From Pseudomonas sp. (GTDB lineage Bacteria; Pseudomonadota; Gammaproteobacteria; Pseudomonadales; Pseudomonadaceae): 56,642 nt of DNA. Both the position numbers and the translations under genes were made by a program. The stretch's first letter is position 1. Every line of letters begins with the position of its first letter. The stretch lies in the NCBI RefSeq assembly GCF_030150285.1, contig NZ_JASLGE010000033.1, positions 1 to 56,642 on the forward strand. Reading direction: 5' to 3'. The notes below the pieces were generated by a model. That model had not been told where the DNA came from, searched no databases, and was given only the letters and a program-made list of their open reading frames with translations. Positions 42,427-51,526 of this stretch are shown piece by piece.

Positions 42427-43086
42427 ATGACAGACTCATATCCATTGATCAAACGCTCTCTGGTCGATCAGGCCCTGGAGCAATTGCGCGCGCGTATCAA
42501 TAACGGTGCTTGGGAAGTCGGGCAGCGTTTGCCCACCGAACCTGAACTGGCGGCCGAGTTGGGCATCAGCCGAAATACCGTGCGTGAAGCCATGCGTGTG
42601 TTGGCGTTTGCCGGGTTGATCGAGATTCGTCAGGGCGATGGCAGCTATTTGCGTGGGCGCGTCGACCCGATGGATACCCTGCGGGCGCTATCGTCCTGTT
42701 CGTTGGCGCAGATTCGCGAGACGCGACAAATCCTCGAAGTGGAAGCCATCGGTCTGGCGGCTTTGCGCCGTACGGATGAGGATCTGCGGTTGTTGCATCA
42801 GGCTCTGGAGGAAAGCGGTCAGCATTACCATGGCGAACTCGACACGTATATTTGTTGTGATCTGCTTTTTCATCAGCGACTCATTGATGCCGCGCACAAC
42901 CCCGCGTTGAGCGAGTTGTATCGCTACACCTCCAGCATTGTGTCCAACCAGTTACGTCAGACATTGGCCATAGAGCCGCGTCGCCAGTCGGTGTTTGATC
43001 TGCATATCGAGATCCTCGACGCGGTCGAACATCGAGATCCGCAACGGGCCATGGCGCTTTGCCGGACGTTGATCAATGAACCTTGA
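42427..43086 (+). CDS. GntR-family (FadR subgroup, FCD domain) regulator
   Basis: A 219-residue regulator. The N-terminal winged helix contains INNGAWEVGQRLPTEPELAA and LGISRNTVREAMRVLAFAGL. The C-terminal all-helical FCD domain has a metal-site pattern (D...H in CDLLFHQRLID, and H in DLHIEILDA). It lies just before an MFS exporter gene, which it probably controls together with itself. ATG 42409 in the same frame is unlikely because it lies inside the palindrome; AAGTGG precedes 42427. Confidence 0.85.
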   Translation: MTDSYPLIKRSLVDQALEQLRARINNGAWEVGQRLPTEPELAAELGISRNTVREAMRVLAFAGLIEIRQGDGSYLRGRVDPMDTLRALSSCSLAQIRETRQILEVEAIGLAALRRTDEDLRLLHQALEESGQHYHGELDTYICCDLLFHQRLIDAAHNPALSELYRYTSSIVSNQLRQTLAIEPRRQSVFDLHIEILDAVEHRDPQRAMALCRTLINEP

Positions 43087-43100
43087 CCCCGGAGCAAGCC

Positions 43101-44390
43101 ATGACCTCCAACCCGCCTGAGCCTGGCAACACGTCGCCCGTTCGCCATCTCGATGATCTGGAAGAACTGTTGATCGACGCTGAGGTGGATGACGCGCCCC
43201 TGCCGTCAGCCCCTGCCGTGGTCCGTCCCTGGTTGCTGTTGCTGGGGCTGGTGTTGGTGGCGTTGAATTTACGCCCCGCGTTGTCGAGCATGGCCCCAGT
43301 ACTCAATACCGTGTCGGATAGCCTGGGGCTGTCGGCGGCGCAGGCCGGTTTGCTGACGACGTTGCCGGTGTTGTGCCTGGGGGTGTTTGCGCCGCTGGCA
43401 CCGATCCTGGCGCGCCGTTTCGGCACGGAGCGCGTGGTGTTGGGCATTTTGCTGACGCTGGGCGGCGGCATCGTGTTGCGCAGTTATCTGGGTGAGGTCG
43501 GACTGTTTGCCGGCAGTATTCTGGCTGGGGCCAGCATCGGTGTAATCGGTGTGTTGGTACCAGGCATTATCAAACGTGATTTTGCCGGGCATGCCGGCAC
43601 CATTACAGGCGTCTACACAATGGCCTTGTGCCTTGGCGCGGCGCTGGCGGCCGGAGCCACGGTGCCACTCAGTGATTACTTTGATAATCGTTGGGCGTTG
43701 GGCCTTGGGTTTTGGGCGCTCCCGGCGGTTATCGCCATGATTTTCTGGCTACCGCAAGTGCGTAAACGCCAGAGCGTGCACAGCGTGGCGTACCGTGTGC
43801 GTGGCCTGTTGCGCGATCCTTTGGCCTGGCAAGTCACGCTGTACATGGGGTTGCAGTCGTCATTGTCCTATATCGTATTTGGCTGGTTGCCGTCGATTTT
43901 GATCGGCCGCGGCCTGACGCCCACCCAAGCGGGCCTGGTGATGTCGGGCTCGGTCATTGTGCAGTTGATTACGGCCTTGACGGCACCCTGGCTCGCGACA
44001 CGAGGCAAGGATCAGCGGCTGGCGATTGTGGTCGTCATGAGCATGACGCTGGCGGGCCTGTTTGGCTGCCTGTATGCGCCCATCGAAGGGTTGTGGGGGT
44101 GGGCGATTGTGCTGGGGCTAGGGCAGGGCGGTTCTTTCAGTTTGGCGTTGACCATGATTGTGTTGCGCTCGCGGGACGCTCATGTGGCGTCGAATCTGTC
44201 AGGCATGGCGCAAGGGATTGGCTACACCGTGGCTTCGCTGGGGCCTCTGGCGGTCGGCGTGGTGCATGAAATGACCGGAGGCTGGAGCGCGGTGGGCTGG
44301 ATTTTTGCGGTGGTCGGCCTCGCAGCCATCATCGCCGGGCTGGGTGCGGGGCGCGCCCGTTATGTCAACGTGCGCTGCGAGAAAATTTGA
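43101..44390 (+). CDS. MFS transporter, CynX/NimT-like
   Basis: A 429-residue transporter with twelve helices after a soluble N-terminal extension of about 40 acidic residues. It shows LVALNLRPALSSMAPVLN and GLLTTLPVLCLGVFAPLA, typical of the cyanate/2-nitroimidazole transporter group. ATG 43101 has GGAG six bases upstream. Follows the GntR gene by 14 bp. Substrate unknown. Confidence 0.87.
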   Translation: MTSNPPEPGNTSPVRHLDDLEELLIDAEVDDAPLPSAPAVVRPWLLLLGLVLVALNLRPALSSMAPVLNTVSDSLGLSAAQAGLLTTLPVLCLGVFAPLAPILARRFGTERVVLGILLTLGGGIVLRSYLGEVGLFAGSILAGASIGVIGVLVPGIIKRDFAGHAGTITGVYTMALCLGAALAAGATVPLSDYFDNRWALGLGFWALPAVIAMIFWLPQVRKRQSVHSVAYRVRGLLRDPLAWQVTLYMGLQSSLSYIVFGWLPSILIGRGLTPTQAGLVMSGSVIVQLITALTAPWLATRGKDQRLAIVVVMSMTLAGLFGCLYAPIEGLWGWAIVLGLGQGGSFSLALTMIVLRSRDAHVASNLSGMAQGIGYTVASLGPLAVGVVHEMTGGWSAVGWIFAVVGLAAIIAGLGAGRARYVNVRCEKI

Positions 44391-44454
44391 AGCCGTAGTG
44401 TTTGCGCGTATTGCAGATTATTGTGCACACATTATGACCTGCACGGAGCCTGCC

Positions 44455-44931
44455 ATGAGCCAAGCCCATCACGCCTTGATTACCCGTTTTTACCAGGCCT
44501 TTCAGCGGCTTGATGCTGAAGAAATGGCTGCCTGTTATACCGACGATGTGCTGTTCAGCGACCCTGTGTTTGGCCAACTGAGAGGCCGTGATGCTGGCGA
44601 TATGTGGCGCATGCTGACCTCCCGGGCCCAAGACTTCAGCCTCACCTTCGATCAGGTGCAGGCAGATGAACGGCACGGCAGTGCGCACTGGGTTGCGACC
44701 TATGTGTTTGGTGCCACCGGGAACACGGTTATCAACGACATTACGGCCCGCTTTGTATTTCGTGATGGCAAAATCTGTGAGCACCACGACCAGTTTGATC
44801 TGTGGCGCTGGTCGCGTCAGGCGCTGGGTACCAAAGGGCTGTTGCTGGGTTGGACGCCGCTGGTGCAGAACGCCATTCGGGCGCAGGCGCAAAAAGGCCT
44901 CAAGGCCTTTCAAGGCAGTCGTGGGCGGTGA
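44455..44931 (+). CDS. NTF2-like (SnoaL-type) protein
   Basis: A 158-residue NTF2-fold protein (ITRFYQAFQRLDAEEMAACY, FSDPVFGQLRG, HDQFDLWRWSRQALG). Such proteins include isomerases and many of unknown role. ATG 44455 has GGAG upstream. Its stop overlaps the GTG start of the GIY-YIG gene, so the two are co-translated. Confidence 0.83.
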   Translation: MSQAHHALITRFYQAFQRLDAEEMAACYTDDVLFSDPVFGQLRGRDAGDMWRMLTSRAQDFSLTFDQVQADERHGSAHWVATYVFGATGNTVINDITARFVFRDGKICEHHDQFDLWRWSRQALGTKGLLLGWTPLVQNAIRAQAQKGLKAFQGSRGR

Positions 44932-45191
44932 GTTCAAAACCCTGGTTTGTTTATCTGGTGCGGGCAGCCAATGGGGCTTTGTACTGCGGCATCAGCGATG
45001 ACCCTGGGCGGCGCTTTAACCAGCACCAAACGGGCAAGGGGGCACGTTTTTTTGCCTCCAGCCCGGCAGTGGCCTTGGTCTATGTCGAGTCTTGGCCGAA
45101 CAAAGGCGAAGCCTTGCGCCAGGAGCGATTGATCAAAAAACTCAAGAAAAGCGCCAAAGAGTGTTTGGTGCAAAGCCAGGCGGCTACGTGA
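44928..45191 (+). CDS. GIY-YIG nuclease domain protein, YhbQ type
   Basis: An 87-residue single-domain protein: YLVRAANGALYCGISDDPGR is the GIY-YIG core, and ALRQERLIKKLKKSAKE the end. UPF0213/YhbQ proteins act on damaged or branched DNA. GTG start overlaps the preceding stop (GTGA). Confidence 0.85.
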   Translation: MSSKPWFVYLVRAANGALYCGISDDPGRRFNQHQTGKGARFFASSPAVALVYVESWPNKGEALRQERLIKKLKKSAKECLVQSQAAT

Positions 45192-45203
45192 CCCGGCGAC
45201 AGG

Positions 45204-45554
45204 TTATTTCAGTGCGGCTAATATGGCGTCGGGTTTGAAGTCGCGAATCAGCGTGCCGTTCACGTCCAGTATCGGAATTCCGCGGCCGCCCAAGGCCTCG
45301 TAGGCGATGCGGGCTGTGGCGTCCTTATCAATATCAAACTCTCTGTACGGAATGCCTTTCTCGTCCAGAAAGCGCCGCGTGGCCTTGCAGTAGCCGCACC
45401 ACGCGGTGGAGTAAAGCACCACCCGGGCGCTGGCTCGGGTTTGCTCGGACACAACCCCCGAAGGGTTGAACAGCCGCTCGATCTTGCCCCAGTTCTGAAA
45501 CATCACCACCACGATCAGAATGAACAGAACTTTCTTGAAGATACCGTTCAGCAT
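45204..45554 (-). CDS. Membrane-anchored glutaredoxin-like protein
   Basis: A 116-residue protein with one N-terminal membrane helix (about 7-20) and a glutaredoxin fold. The redox site is C53-G-Y-C56 in TAWCGYCKATRRFL, with the cis-Pro segment RGIPILDVNG. It probably reduces disulfides or mixed disulfides at the membrane. It overlaps the yejK stop, so it is the second gene of that transcript. Confidence 0.85.
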   Translation of the reverse strand: MLNGIFKKVLFILIVVVMFQNWGKIERLFNPSGVVSEQTRASARVVLYSTAWCGYCKATRRFLDEKGIPYREFDIDKDATARIAYEALGGRGIPILDVNGTLIRDFKPDAILAALK

Positions 45555-46558
45555 TATTTGTTGCGCTTGAGCTGGTCGAGCAACTGGGTCGGCAAGCCCT
45601 TGATCACCAGCGTGCCGGCCTCTTCGTCGAACTCCACCTTGGAGCCCAGCAGGTGCGCTTCAAAGCTGATAGAGAGGCCTTCAGCGCGCCCGGTGAAGCG
45701 GCGGAACTGGTTGAGGGTGCGTTTGTCGGCCGGGATCTCCGGGGACAGGCCGTAGTCCTTGTTGCGGATATGGTCGTAGAACGCTTTAGGGCGCTCTTCG
45801 TCGATCAATTCGGACAGCTCTTCCAGGCCCATGGGCTCACCGATTTTGGCCTGGCTGCTGGCGTAATCCACCAGCGTCTTGGTTTTTTCGCGGGCCGACT
45901 CTTCCGGCAAGTCTTCGCTTTCTACGAAATCGCTGAAGGCTTTAAGCAGGGTGCGGGTTTCGCCCGGGCCATCGACGCCTTCCTGGCAGCCGATAAAGTC
46001 GCGGAAGTAGTCCGAGACCTTTTTACCGTTCTTGCCTTTGATAAACGATATGTACTGCTTGGACTGTTTGTTGTTTTTCCACTCGGACATGTTGATCCGT
46101 GCCGCCAGGTGCAACTGGCCGAGATCCAGATGGCGCGAGGGTGTTACATCCAGCTCGGCGTTCACGGCTACGCCTTCACTGTGGTGCAGCAGGGCGATGG
46201 CCAAGTAGTCAGTCATGCCTTGTTGGTAATGAGCAAATAGCACGTGGCCACCTACTGACAGATTGGATTCTTCCATCAGTTTTTGCAGGTGTTCAACGGC
46301 GACCCGGCTGAAAGCCGTGAAATCGGTACCGCCGTCCAGGTATTCCTTCAGCCAGCCGCTGAGTGGGTGTGCGCCGGATTCAGCATGGAAAAACCCCCAC
46401 GCTTTGCCTTGCTTGGCGTTATAGCTTTCGTTGAGGTCCGCAAGCATGTTCTCGATGGCTTGCGACTCGGCCAGTTCAGTGTCGCGGGCGTGGAGAACAG
46501 CGGGCGTACCGTCGGGTTTTTTTTCAATCAAATGAACGATGCAATGACGGATCGGCAT
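45554..46558 (-). CDS. yejK: Nucleoid-associated protein YejK/NdpA
   Basis: A 334-residue protein of the YejK family (PIRHCIVHLIEKKPDGTPAV, ALLHHSEGVAVNAELDVTPS, FIGCQEGVDGPGETRTLLKA). It binds the nucleoid; the precise function is unclear. Full length. Its stop overlaps the glutaredoxin start. Upstream 46559-46954 (396 bp) carries only promoter-like sequence for yejK and hupN. Confidence 0.9.
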   Translation of the reverse strand: MPIRHCIVHLIEKKPDGTPAVLHARDTELAESQAIENMLADLNESYNAKQGKAWGFFHAESGAHPLSGWLKEYLDGGTDFTAFSRVAVEHLQKLMEESNLSVGGHVLFAHYQQGMTDYLAIALLHHSEGVAVNAELDVTPSRHLDLGQLHLAARINMSEWKNNKQSKQYISFIKGKNGKKVSDYFRDFIGCQEGVDGPGETRTLLKAFSDFVESEDLPEESAREKTKTLVDYASSQAKIGEPMGLEELSELIDEERPKAFYDHIRNKDYGLSPEIPADKRTLNQFRRFTGRAEGLSISFEAHLLGSKVEFDEEAGTLVIKGLPTQLLDQLKRNK

Positions 46559-46954
46559 GGGCTTCTCGGCGAGTAATGAGGGGGCAGAGCGAGCCCCCCG
46601 AAAAAGCGTTAAGTGTAACGCACCTGAGCGTTTGGGCGGCTTTCATACGGGGTTCAAGGCCCTTGGGGCCCTGCATCGGTAGTTTTTTACGGTTTTAAGG
46701 TGATAAAGCTGACCAAATGGCTAGGTAGAAGCGGATATTTAGCCGTCTCTGTGCTAGTTTTGCCCCGTCTTGCGCTTATAAACGGCGTATAGCGTGCATG
46801 CAGCAGCTGTCAGGTCGAACCAAACCCCGTTTTAACACTCTACATTCGCGACTCGTCATGAACGTAAACGGGTGTGCCAGACCTCTAATTCTGGCTCGAT
46901 AGCTGATACTGCACTGTGCAAACCAAATGAATTTGATAGGGAAGGAACATCTCA

Positions 46955-47236
46955 ATGGCTATTACTAAAGACCAGCTGATCGCCGATATCGCTGAAGCTA
47001 TCGACGTGCCAAAAACCACCGCACGTAACGCTTTGGACCAACTGGCTCAGATCGTTGCTGATCAACTGGAAAATGGCGGCGAAATCACTCTGCCAGGTAT
47101 TGGCAAACTGAAAGTGACCGAGCGTCCTGCCCGTACTGGCCGTAACCCTTCGACTGGCGCTGCTATCGAAATCGCTGCCAAGAAAGTTATCAAGCTCGTT
47201 GTGGCCAAAGGCCTGACTGACGCTGTTAACAAGTAA
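46955..47236 (+). CDS. hupN: HU-family DNA-binding protein (HupN type)
   Basis: A 93-residue histone-like protein: MAITKDQLIADIAEAIDVPK, ITLPGIGKLKVTERPARTGR followed by NPSTGAAIEI, the DNA-binding arm. The MAITKDQL start and LPGIGKLKV mark the HupN paralogue of fluorescent Pseudomonas, distinct from HupB. The ribosome site GGAAGGAACATCTC is strong and the gene has its own terminator, as expected for an abundant nucleoid protein. Confidence 0.92.
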   Translation: MAITKDQLIADIAEAIDVPKTTARNALDQLAQIVADQLENGGEITLPGIGKLKVTERPARTGRNPSTGAAIEIAAKKVIKLVVAKGLTDAVNK

Positions 47237-47247
47237 GACGGTTGTAT

Positions 47248-47286
47248 AAAAAGCCGTGCCCGGATCACTCCGGGCACGGCTTTTTT
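47248..47286 (+). terminator. Strong rho-independent terminator after hupN
   Basis: GCCGTGCCCGGA-TCAC-TCCGGGCACGGC is a perfect 12-bp stem followed by six Ts, preceded by As, so it can work in both directions. Confidence 0.93.
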
Positions 47287-47314
47287 ATGGGCGAAAACCC
47301 TGGAAAACCCTAAT

Positions 47315-47346
47315 GCCGCAGGAGCGAGCAAGCTCGCGCCTACGGC
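47315..47346. repeat. REP-like element
   Basis: GCCGCAGGAGCGAGCAAGCT followed by CGCGCCTACGGC is another copy of the REP-like unit, lying between hupN and rlmF. Confidence 0.55.
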
Positions 47347-47361
47347 AGGGCTATGTGTCGC

Positions 47362-48378
47362 TTACTTCCAGTTTTTCTCGCGCCACATCTGCTGCTGGTC
47401 CTTGTCATGGAAGGTCCAGGCCACAAAGCGGCTTTGCTTGTTACCTTGGGACATGTCCACCACCTGGCTCTCGCGGGCTCCGGCTTTTTTCAACGCCGTC
47501 TGGATCGCAGGCAGGTTGGAGGCCTTGGACACCAGCACACTGAACCACAGCACTTGACGCGCCACGTGAACGCTTTCGCGGATCAGTTGGGTCACAAAGC
47601 GCTGCTCTCCGCCTTCGCACCACAGTTCTGCCGCCTGCCCGCCAAAGTTGAGTACCGGCAATTTGCGTTTCGGGTCGGCCTTGCCCAGCGCGCGCCATTT
47701 ACGTTCGCTGCCGCGGGTGGCTTCCTCCAGGGAGGCATGGAACGGCGGGTTGCACATCGTCAGGTCAAAACGTTCGCTGCTGTCCAGGATGTCCAACAGG
47801 ATCTTCTGGGCATTGGGCTGCAGGCGCAAGCTGATAGCTTTGTTCAAGCCGTTGGACTGCACAATCGCTTTGGCTGCCTTCACGGCGGTCGGGTCGACTT
47901 CGGTGCCCAGGAATTGCCAGCGGTATTCGCTATGACCGATCAGCGGGTAGACGCAGTTGGCACCCATGCCAATGTCCATCACGCGCACGCCCGGGCCGCG
48001 CGGGATGACGCCGTCGTTCATGTTGGCCAGCAGGTCGGCCAAAAAGTGCACATAGTCGGCGCGGCCCGGTACGGGAGGGCACAGGTAGTCGGCCGGGATA
48101 TCCCAGTGAGCGATACCGTAGAAGGCCTTGAGCAGGGCGCGGTTGAACACGCGCACGGCATCCGGGTTGGCGAAGTCGATGCTCTCTTTGCCATACGGGT
48201 TGAGGATTACGAATTGGCCCAGCTCCGGGCACACCGAAATCAATTGCGGGAAGTCGTAACGGCCCTGGTGGCGGTTGCGCGGGTGCAGGCTCGGCTTAAC
48301 CCGCGGCTCGGCCGGTTTGGCGTCGCTGGCGGCCTTGGGCTTGTGGCGTGTGGCTTTGGAAGTGCGTGGGGTTGTCAT
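47362..48378 (-). CDS. rlmF: 23S rRNA adenine-1618 N6-methyltransferase
   Basis: A 338-residue RlmF-type enzyme: HPRNRHQGRYDFPQLI, DIGMGANCVYPLIG (SAM site), and the catalytic NPPFHASLEEA of N6-adenine methyltransferases. It methylates A1618 of 23S rRNA. ATG 48378 (MTTPRTSK) begins a basic, disordered N-terminus; an ATG 24 bp upstream is possible. Confidence 0.9.
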   Translation of the reverse strand: MTTPRTSKATRHKPKAASDAKPAEPRVKPSLHPRNRHQGRYDFPQLISVCPELGQFVILNPYGKESIDFANPDAVRVFNRALLKAFYGIAHWDIPADYLCPPVPGRADYVHFLADLLANMNDGVIPRGPGVRVMDIGMGANCVYPLIGHSEYRWQFLGTEVDPTAVKAAKAIVQSNGLNKAISLRLQPNAQKILLDILDSSERFDLTMCNPPFHASLEEATRGSERKWRALGKADPKRKLPVLNFGGQAAELWCEGGEQRFVTQLIRESVHVARQVLWFSVLVSKASNLPAIQTALKKAGARESQVVDMSQGNKQSRFVAWTFHDKDQQQMWREKNWK

Positions 48379-48400
48379 GTTCAATTCATTCCACAAAAGC

Positions 48401-48507
48401 AATCGCGGGCAAGCCCTGAAATGCCTGCTGTTGCCTTAAGAGTCGTGTGACCTGCAGGGTCAACTTTCGCTTAAGAGAACAGCAGGGCATCAGGGCTTGC
48501 CCGCGAT
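48401..48507. repeat. Inverted REP pair (BIME-like)
   Basis: ATCGCGGGCAAGCCCTG with ATGCCTGCTGTT (48401-48432) and AACAGCAGGGCATCAGGG with CTTGCCCGCGAT (48478-48507) are inverted copies able to fold into one cruciform between rlmF and valS. CTTAAGAG occurs twice between them. Confidence 0.75.
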
Positions 48508-48523
48508 CAGGTGCGCAGCGTAA

Positions 48524-51370
48524 TTACAGGCTGGAGATCCGCGCGTGCTGGTCTGCCAACTTGCTCAGTGCCTGTTCGGCCTCGGCCAGTTTGGCGCGTT
48601 CCTTGTCGATGACTTCGGCCGGAGCCTTGTCAACGAACGCGGCGTTCGACAGTTTTCCGCCTACGCGGGCCACTTCGCCGTGCAAACGCTGGATTTCCTT
48701 GTCCAGACGCGCCAACTCTGCATCTTTGTCGATCAGGCCGGCCATGGGCACCAGCACTTCCATCTCGCCAACCAACGCGGTCGCGGACAGAGGGGCTTCG
48801 GCACCGTCTTGCAGCACGGTGATCGATTCGAGCTTAGCCAGTTTTTTCAGCAAGGCATCGTTTTCGGTCAGGCGGCGTTGGTCTTCGCTGCTGACGTTTT
48901 TCAGATACAGCTGCAAAGGCTTGCCCGGGCCGATGTTCATTTCGCCACGGATGTTGCGCGTGCCGAGCATCAGGCCCTTGAGCCATTCGATATCATCTTC
49001 GGCCGCTTGGTCGATGCGCGCTTCGTTCGCCACCGGCCACGGTTGCAGCATGATGGTCTTGCCTTCAACGCCGGCCAGCGGCGCGATGCGCTGCCAGATT
49101 TCTTCGGTGATGAACGGCATGAACGGGTGCGCCAGACGCAAGGCGACTTCCAGTACGCGAACCAGCGTGCGACGCGTGCCACGTTGACGTTCAACCGGGG
49201 CGTTTTCGTCCCACAGTACCGGCTTGGACAGCTCCAGGTACCAGTCGCAGTACTGGTTCCAGATGAACTCGTACAGGGCTTGTGCGGCCAGGTCGAAGCG
49301 GAACTGGTCGAGGTGACGGGTCACTTCGGCTTCCGTGCGCTGCAATTGCGAAATGATCCAGCGGTCGGCCAGCGACAGCTCAAAGGCTTCGCCGTTCTGG
49401 CCGCAGTCTTCGCCCTTGTCCAGCACGTAGCGCGCGGCGTTCCAGATCTTGTTGCAGAAGTTGCGGTAGCCTTCAACGCGGCCCATGTCGAACTTGATGT
49501 CGCGACCGGTAGACGCCAGCGAGCAGAAGGTGAAGCGCAGGGCGTCGGTACCGTAGCTGGCGATGCCCTCTGCGAACTCGTCACGGGTCTGTTTTTCGAT
49601 TTTCTTCAGCAGTTTTGGCTGCATCAGGCCGGTGGTGCGTTTGGCCACCAGGTCTTCGAGCTCGATACCGTCGATGATGTCCAGCGGGTCGAGGACGTTG
49701 CCCTTGGACTTGGACATCTTCTGGCCCTGGCCGTCACGTACCAGCCCGTGGACATACACGGTCTTGAACGGGACTTGCGGAGTGCCGTCTTCGTTTTTCA
49801 CCAGGTGCATGGTGAGCATGATCATCCGGGCAACCCAGAAGAAAATGATGTCGAAGCCGGTGACCAGTACGTCGGTGGAGTGGAAGGTTTTCAGCGCGTC
49901 GGTTTTTTCCGGCCAGCCGAGGGTCGAGAAGGTCCACAGGCCCGAACTGAACCAGGTGTCGAGTACGTCGTTGTCCTGTTGCAGCGCAACGTCCGGGCCC
50001 AGGTTGTTCTTGGCCCGTACTTCGGCTTCATCGCGGCCGACATAAACTTTGCCCGACTCGTCGTACCAGGCCGGAATGCGGTGGCCCCACCACAGTTGAC
50101 GGCTGATGCACCAGTCCTGGATGTCACGCATCCATGAGAAGTACATGTTCTCGTACTGCTTGGGCACGAACGCAATGCGCCCGTCTTCAACGGCGGCAAT
50201 GGCAGGTTCGGCCAAAGGCTTGGTCGACACATACCATTGGTCGGTCAACCAGGGCTCGATGATCGTGCCCGAACGGTCGCCTTTCGGTACTTTCAGGGCG
50301 TGGTCGTCGACGCTGACCAACAGGCCTGCTTCGTCAAAGTCGGCAACGATCTGTTTGCGCGCTTCAAAACGGTCCAGGCCGGCGTACTTGGCTGGCAGGG
50401 TACCGTCGACCTGCTCGTTGAGCGTGCCGTCGAGGTTGAAGACCTGGGCCGTCGCCAGAACGCTGGCGTTCTTGTCGAAGATATTGATGAGCGGCAGGTT
50501 ATGACGCTTGCCGACTTCGTAGTCGTTGAAGTCGTGGGCCGGGGTGATTTTCACACAGCCGGTGCCGAACTCGGGGTCGCAGTAGTCGTCCGCAATGATC
50601 GGGATGCGACGACCAACCAAGGGCAGTTCGACGAACTTGCCGATCAGGGCCTTGTAGCGCTCGTCGTGCGGGTTGACCGCAACGGCGGCATCACCGAGTG
50701 CGGTTTCCGGGCGCGTGGTGGCCACGACCAGGTAATCCAGGCCCTCAGCGGTTTTGGCACCGTCAGCCAACGGGTAGCGCAGGTTCCACAGGAAGCCTTT
50801 CTCGTCGTGGTTTTCCACTTCAAGGTCGGAAATGGCGGTGTGCAGCTTGGTGTCCCAGTTGACCAGACGTTTGCCGCGATAGATCAGGCCGTCTTCGTGC
50901 AGGCGCACAAATGCTTCCTTGACCGCCTCGGACAAGCCGTCGTCCATGGTGAAGCGCTCGCGGCTCCAGTCTACGGACGAGCCCAGGCGACGGATCTGGC
51001 GGCTGATGTTGCCACCGGACTGCTCTTTCCATTCCCAGATTTTGTCCATGAACTTTTCACGACCCAGGTCGTGGCGGTTCAGGCCTTGGGCTTCGATTTG
51101 GCGCTCTACCAGCATTTGGGTCGCGATACCGGCGTGGTCGGTACCCGGCTGCCACAGGGTGTTACGGCCCTGCATGCGGCGGAAACGGATCAGGGCGTCC
51201 ATGATCGCGTTGTTGAAACCGTGCCCCATGTGCAGGCTGCCGGTGACGTTCGGCGGCGGGATCATGATGGTGTACGGTTCACCCGCGCCTTGCGGGGCGA
51301 AATAGTTCTGTTCTTCCCAAGTGTTGTACCAGGAAGTTTCAATGGCGTGCGGCTGGTAGGTCTTATCCAT
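48524..51370 (-). CDS. valS: Valyl-tRNA synthetase
   Basis: A 948-residue class I synthetase, full length: HIGH-type motif PPNVTGSLHMGHGF, the KMSKS loop GQKMSKSKGNVLDP, an editing domain in the middle, and a C-terminal coiled-coil (IDKDAELARLDKEIQRLHGE) that clamps the tRNA. It charges tRNA-Val and removes misactivated threonine. The gene order with holC and pepA is normal for Pseudomonas. Confidence 0.97.
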   Translation of the reverse strand: MDKTYQPHAIETSWYNTWEEQNYFAPQGAGEPYTIMIPPPNVTGSLHMGHGFNNAIMDALIRFRRMQGRNTLWQPGTDHAGIATQMLVERQIEAQGLNRHDLGREKFMDKIWEWKEQSGGNISRQIRRLGSSVDWSRERFTMDDGLSEAVKEAFVRLHEDGLIYRGKRLVNWDTKLHTAISDLEVENHDEKGFLWNLRYPLADGAKTAEGLDYLVVATTRPETALGDAAVAVNPHDERYKALIGKFVELPLVGRRIPIIADDYCDPEFGTGCVKITPAHDFNDYEVGKRHNLPLINIFDKNASVLATAQVFNLDGTLNEQVDGTLPAKYAGLDRFEARKQIVADFDEAGLLVSVDDHALKVPKGDRSGTIIEPWLTDQWYVSTKPLAEPAIAAVEDGRIAFVPKQYENMYFSWMRDIQDWCISRQLWWGHRIPAWYDESGKVYVGRDEAEVRAKNNLGPDVALQQDNDVLDTWFSSGLWTFSTLGWPEKTDALKTFHSTDVLVTGFDIIFFWVARMIMLTMHLVKNEDGTPQVPFKTVYVHGLVRDGQGQKMSKSKGNVLDPLDIIDGIELEDLVAKRTTGLMQPKLLKKIEKQTRDEFAEGIASYGTDALRFTFCSLASTGRDIKFDMGRVEGYRNFCNKIWNAARYVLDKGEDCGQNGEAFELSLADRWIISQLQRTEAEVTRHLDQFRFDLAAQALYEFIWNQYCDWYLELSKPVLWDENAPVERQRGTRRTLVRVLEVALRLAHPFMPFITEEIWQRIAPLAGVEGKTIMLQPWPVANEARIDQAAEDDIEWLKGLMLGTRNIRGEMNIGPGKPLQLYLKNVSSEDQRRLTENDALLKKLAKLESITVLQDGAEAPLSATALVGEMEVLVPMAGLIDKDAELARLDKEIQRLHGEVARVGGKLSNAAFVDKAPAEVIDKERAKLAEAEQALSKLADQHARISSL

Positions 51371-51473
51371 GCGCGGCGGGACCCTATTGGCATTAATTCA
51401 GGAAAGCCGGCAAGTATAGCCTTCGGTAGCCGCAAGTTTCTAGCGGCAAGCTTCAAGGAAAAGCAAGAGCTGC

Positions 51474-51488
51474 GGGGCTCGCAGCCCC
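51474..51488. terminator. Short hairpin upstream of valS
   Basis: GGGGCT-CGC-AGCCCC forms a 6-bp GC stem in the interval between the small hypothetical gene and valS. No T-run. Confidence 0.35.
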
Positions 51489-51526
51489 ATTGGTCGCTTG
51501 AGGCTTCAAGCGTGCTGCTGCTCTTT

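Noticed and set aside
48545..50137. A 530-codon plus-strand frame opposite valS
   Set aside because: Antisense to the clear HIGH/KMSKS synthetase and rich in Val/Gln/His repeats; a shadow.
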